The notes beneath the pieces are model-generated. The model ran no database searches. It was not told the DNA's origin and worked only from the letters and a program-made list of their open reading frames with translations. This document shows positions 61,986 through 64,000 of a DNA stretch of 64,000 bases, in pieces. Source of the DNA: Paenarthrobacter sp. DKR-5 (lineage in GTDB: Bacteria > Actinomycetota > Actinomycetes > Actinomycetales > Micrococcaceae); the NCBI RefSeq assembly GCF_018531425.1, contig NZ_JAHBOI010000005.1:1-64000 (forward strand), in the 5' to 3' direction. Position 1 is the stretch's first letter. Each line of letters opens with the position of its first letter. The translations under genes and the position numbers were made by a program.

Positions 61986-62056
61986 CTGCCCGGATTCCCT
62001 CAGCGGGCGGCCCTGGGCCGCGAGGTCACGAATCGGTGACATCTTTTATCCAGCGA

Positions 62057-62085
62057 TTGGATTTTAGGTGTCCGGACCGTAATCT
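62057..62085 (+). promoter_or_regulatory. Probable promoter of dhaK leader
   Basis: TTGGAT (62057-62062) and TAATCT (62080-62085) are separated by exactly 17 nt. Transcription would start near 62092, giving a leader of about 275 nt before dhaK. Confidence 0.6.
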
Positions 62086-62091
62086 GGGAGC

Positions 62092-62367
62092 GATCCCGCA
62101 TGAGCCGCGGCATCCAGCGGATGCGGGACTGACAAGCGACTGGGTTCAATTGGGGGACCCAGCCGTGTAAAAAGTTGCCGCCGGGGTGTGACGCGGCATC
62201 ACCGGGGCCTGGGCCGCCGGGACGGGGAACCGCCGCCGGCCCAGCCCCCGGAAGAGCAACGGGCTACGCTATCCATGGCGCAGCGCGGGCGGTAGGGTTT
62301 CATTCCAGTGGCCATCGACGGTCTCATCCGATAGCGCATGGCCGCCTTCAGCTAAAGGAGAGTCGCC
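62092..62367 (+). ncRNA. Long structured leader upstream of dhaK, possible riboswitch or small RNA
   Basis: The 276-nt leader has no convincing ORF. It contains hairpins TCCCGCAT/ATGCGGGA (62094-62129) and TGGGTTC/GGACCCA (62142-62162), then GGGGGACCCA followed 21 nt later by GGGGTG, and CCCGGAAGAGCAACGGGCTACGC further on. These three blocks resemble, imperfectly, conserved elements of the ydaO-class cyclic di-AMP riboswitch, but the AGCTAACC core is not matched. It may instead be an unrelated structured leader. Confidence 0.3.
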
Positions 62368-63369
62368 GTGAAGAAGCTCATCAATGACCCCCGCGCAGTT
62401 GTCGACGAATCGGTCGAAGGTTTCGGCCTTGCCTACGGGGACCTGGTCACCGTCCACACCGACCCGCTGTTCATCACGCGCGCGGACGCCCCCGTGAAGG
62501 GCAAGGTCGGCCTCGTATCCGGCGGTGGAAGCGGCCACGAACCGCTGCACGCCGGCTATGTCGGAAAGGGAATGCTCGACGCCGCTGTTCCCGGAGCGGT
62601 CTTCACCTCGCCGACGCCGGACCAGATCATCCCCGCCACCCTCGCAGTGGACGGCGGCGCGGGCGTCGTGCACATCGTGAAGAACTACACAGGTGACGTG
62701 CTGAACTTCGAGACCGCCGCGGAGATGGCACAGGCCGAAGGTGTGGAGGTCCGCACTGTCCTGGTCAACGACGACGTCGCCGTGGAGGACTCGCTTTACA
62801 CCGCCGGCCGGCGCGGCGTGGGAGGCACCGTGCTGGTGGAGAAGATCGCCGGAGCCGCGGCGGACCGCGGGGACAACCTCGACGCGGTCGCCGCGATAGG
62901 GAGCAGGGTCAACGCGAACGTGCGCAGCATGGGCATGGCGCTGGCCGCCTGCACCGTTCCGCACGCCGGCGTGCCCAGCTTCGAGCTGGCCGAGGACGAG
63001 ATCGAAATCGGCATCGGCATCCACGGGGAGCCGGGGCGGCACCGGATCCCGATGGAGAATGCCGACGGCATCACCGACAGGCTCCTCGAGGCCATCCTCA
63101 CCGACCTCTCGCTCAATCAGGGCGAGAAGGTGCTGCTGTTCGTCAACGGCATGGGGGGCACCCCGCTAAGCGAGCTCTACATCGTGTACCGCCGCGCGGC
63201 CAAGGTGCTCGCGGAGAAGGGCTTCACCGTGGAGCGCTCGCTGGTGGGCAACTACATCACGGCCATCGAGATGCAGGGCTGTTCCATCACGGTGCTGCGG
63301 CTCGATGACGAAATGATCCAGCTGTGGGATGCTCCCGTGCACACGCCGGCCCTGCGATGGGGGATCTGA
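62368..63369 (+). CDS. dhaK: Dihydroxyacetone kinase subunit DhaK
   Basis: A 333-residue PTS-dependent dihydroxyacetone kinase subunit that binds dihydroxyacetone covalently through a histidine. The motifs [29 protein letters not shown] and CTVPHAG are present. The GTG has AAAGGAGAG 6 nt upstream. Length (about 330) fits stand-alone DhaK rather than the fused ATP-type kinase, so phosphate should come from DhaM. dhaL follows after 2 nt. Confidence 0.95.
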   Translation: MKKLINDPRAVVDESVEGFGLAYGDLVTVHTDPLFITRADAPVKGKVGLVSGGGSGHEPLHAGYVGKGMLDAAVPGAVFTSPTPDQIIPATLAVDGGAGVVHIVKNYTGDVLNFETAAEMAQAEGVEVRTVLVNDDVAVEDSLYTAGRRGVGGTVLVEKIAGAAADRGDNLDAVAAIGSRVNANVRSMGMALAACTVPHAGVPSFELAEDEIEIGIGIHGEPGRHRIPMENADGITDRLLEAILTDLSLNQGEKVLLFVNGMGGTPLSELYIVYRRAAKVLAEKGFTVERSLVGNYITAIEMQGCSITVLRLDDEMIQLWDAPVHTPALRWGI

Positions 63370-63371
63370 GC

Positions 63372-64000
63372 ATGGGTCTGGACGCTGACTGGGCAATGTC
63401 CTGGCTGCGGGCGGCAGCGGCCGTGCTGGCCGACCAGCGCGCCTACCTCTGCGATCTTGACCGGGCCATCGGCGACGGCGACCACGGGGAGAACATGGAC
63501 CGGGGCTTCCAGGCCCTGCTGGCCAAACTCGACGAGGCGCCCCCGGCCACGCCCGGTGCGGCGCTGAAGCTGACCGCCATGACGCTGATGTCCAAGGTCG
63601 GCGGAGCGGCCGGTCCGCTCTACGGCACGGCCTTTCTGCGGGCTGCGACGGCGCTGGGGGAAGCGTCCGAGCTGGACGGCAGCCAGGTGGCCGAAGCGCT
63701 TGCCGCCGCAAGGGACGGAATCGTGGCCCGCGGCAAAGCCGAGCTGCAGGACAAGACGATGGTGGACGCCTGGACGCCTGCGGTGGACGCTGCGCGCGCC
63801 GCAGCCGAGGCCGGAAGCGCGCCGCTGCAGGTCCTCGAGGCGGCAGCGAAGGCGGCCCAGGACGGCGCCGTCGCGACTGATCCGCTGGTCGCCCGGAAGG
63901 GGCGGGCGAGCTACCTCGGGGAACGCAGCGCCGGCCACCGGGACCCGGGCGCCGTGTCGACGGCGCTGATCCTGCAGGCCGCCGCGGACACGGTGGCGCA
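63372..64000 (+). CDS. dhaL: Dihydroxyacetone kinase subunit DhaL (3' end beyond window)
   Basis: The ADP-binding subunit that phosphorylates DhaK-bound dihydroxyacetone. The metal/ADP motif AIGDGDHGENM (about residues 33-43), KVGGAAGPLYG and GAVST are present. About 209 residues are visible, nearly the full length of the family (about 210), so only the last few codons are cut off. It starts 2 nt after the dhaK stop. dhaM should follow outside the window. Confidence 0.93.
   Translation, partial: MGLDADWAMSWLRAAAAVLADQRAYLCDLDRAIGDGDHGENMDRGFQALLAKLDEAPPATPGAALKLTAMTLMSKVGGAAGPLYGTAFLRAATALGEASELDGSQVAEALAAARDGIVARGKAELQDKTMVDAWTPAVDAARAAAEAGSAPLQVLEAAAKAAQDGAVATDPLVARKGRASYLGERSAGHRDPGAVSTALILQAAADTVA

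Noticed and set aside
62175-62387. 70-residue open frame upstream of dhaK
   Set aside because: Pro/Gly/Arg-rich low-complexity translation without family features, no Shine-Dalgarno, and it overlaps the dhaK start in another frame.

Overview
The window is high-GC DNA with actinobacterial gene order and gene families (CrgA, PknA/PknB, FhaA/FhaB, Lsr2, DUF3180, DUF2342, ClgR-type clpC control). Together with Arthrobacter-like protein sequences this points to a member of the Micrococcaceae close to Arthrobacter; the species cannot be fixed from sequence alone. Many genes look leaderless (a TANNNT box 6-8 nt before ATG or GTG), which is common in Actinobacteria.

Layout. 1-970: the edge of what looks like a genomic island. 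It holds the start of an IS3-like transposase, the orphan C-terminal anchor of a surface protein, small decayed membrane ORFs, and the 3' half of a tRNA-Ala(UGC) that looks like an attachment-site scar, followed by a strong terminator. 1107-4438: EamA transporter, membrane-linked repeat protein, cyclophilin and a rhomboid protease with an N-terminal zinc finger. 4440-4770: non-coding DNA with a cluster of DnaA boxes, a long palindrome and a terminator. 4780-15287: the origin-proximal cell-growth cluster, read leftwards apart from the glutamine amidotransferase gene: fhaA-fhaB-pstP-rodA-pbpA-pknA-pknB and crgA. Several of these genes overlap by 4 nt (GTGA or ATGA), so kinases, phosphatase, FHA adaptors, SEDS polymerase and transpeptidase are probably made together. 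A tRNA-Leu(CAG) follows.

15727-41592: an accessory and metabolic stretch of short transcription units. It holds a P-type ATPase, a receiver-GAF-histidine kinase divergent from a GGDEF-EAL protein, a methyltransferase, a BASS transporter, hydrolases, sugar and glycerate kinases, an ArsR/SRPBCC pair whose SRPBCC gene is frameshifted, an aldehyde dehydrogenase, a uracil permease divergent from a RutE-like reductase, phosphoglucomutase, an amidase, an S51 peptidase, a rhodanese, a small GDYGxAG-repeat protein and a lipid kinase. 41675-61592: conserved housekeeping: serS, HAD phosphatase, ppa, a PBP4-type carboxypeptidase, DUF2342 metalloprotease, tilS, hpt, ftsH, folE-folP-folB-folK, DUF3180, a DUF2520 (PanG-like) gene, panC, lysS, lsr2, clpC and a short-form N-acetylglutamate synthase. 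The fol-pan genes overlap or abut and form one folate/pantothenate operon. 61758-64000: a CsbD-like stress protein, a long structured leader and dhaK-dhaL (dihydroxyacetone kinase), the last cut by the window end.

The most interesting non-coding signals are the tRNA half, the DnaA-box cluster, a three-member family of long palindromes each sitting between convergent genes, a perfect match to the ClgR box before clpC, paired dyads in the lsr2 promoter, and the structured dhaK leader.
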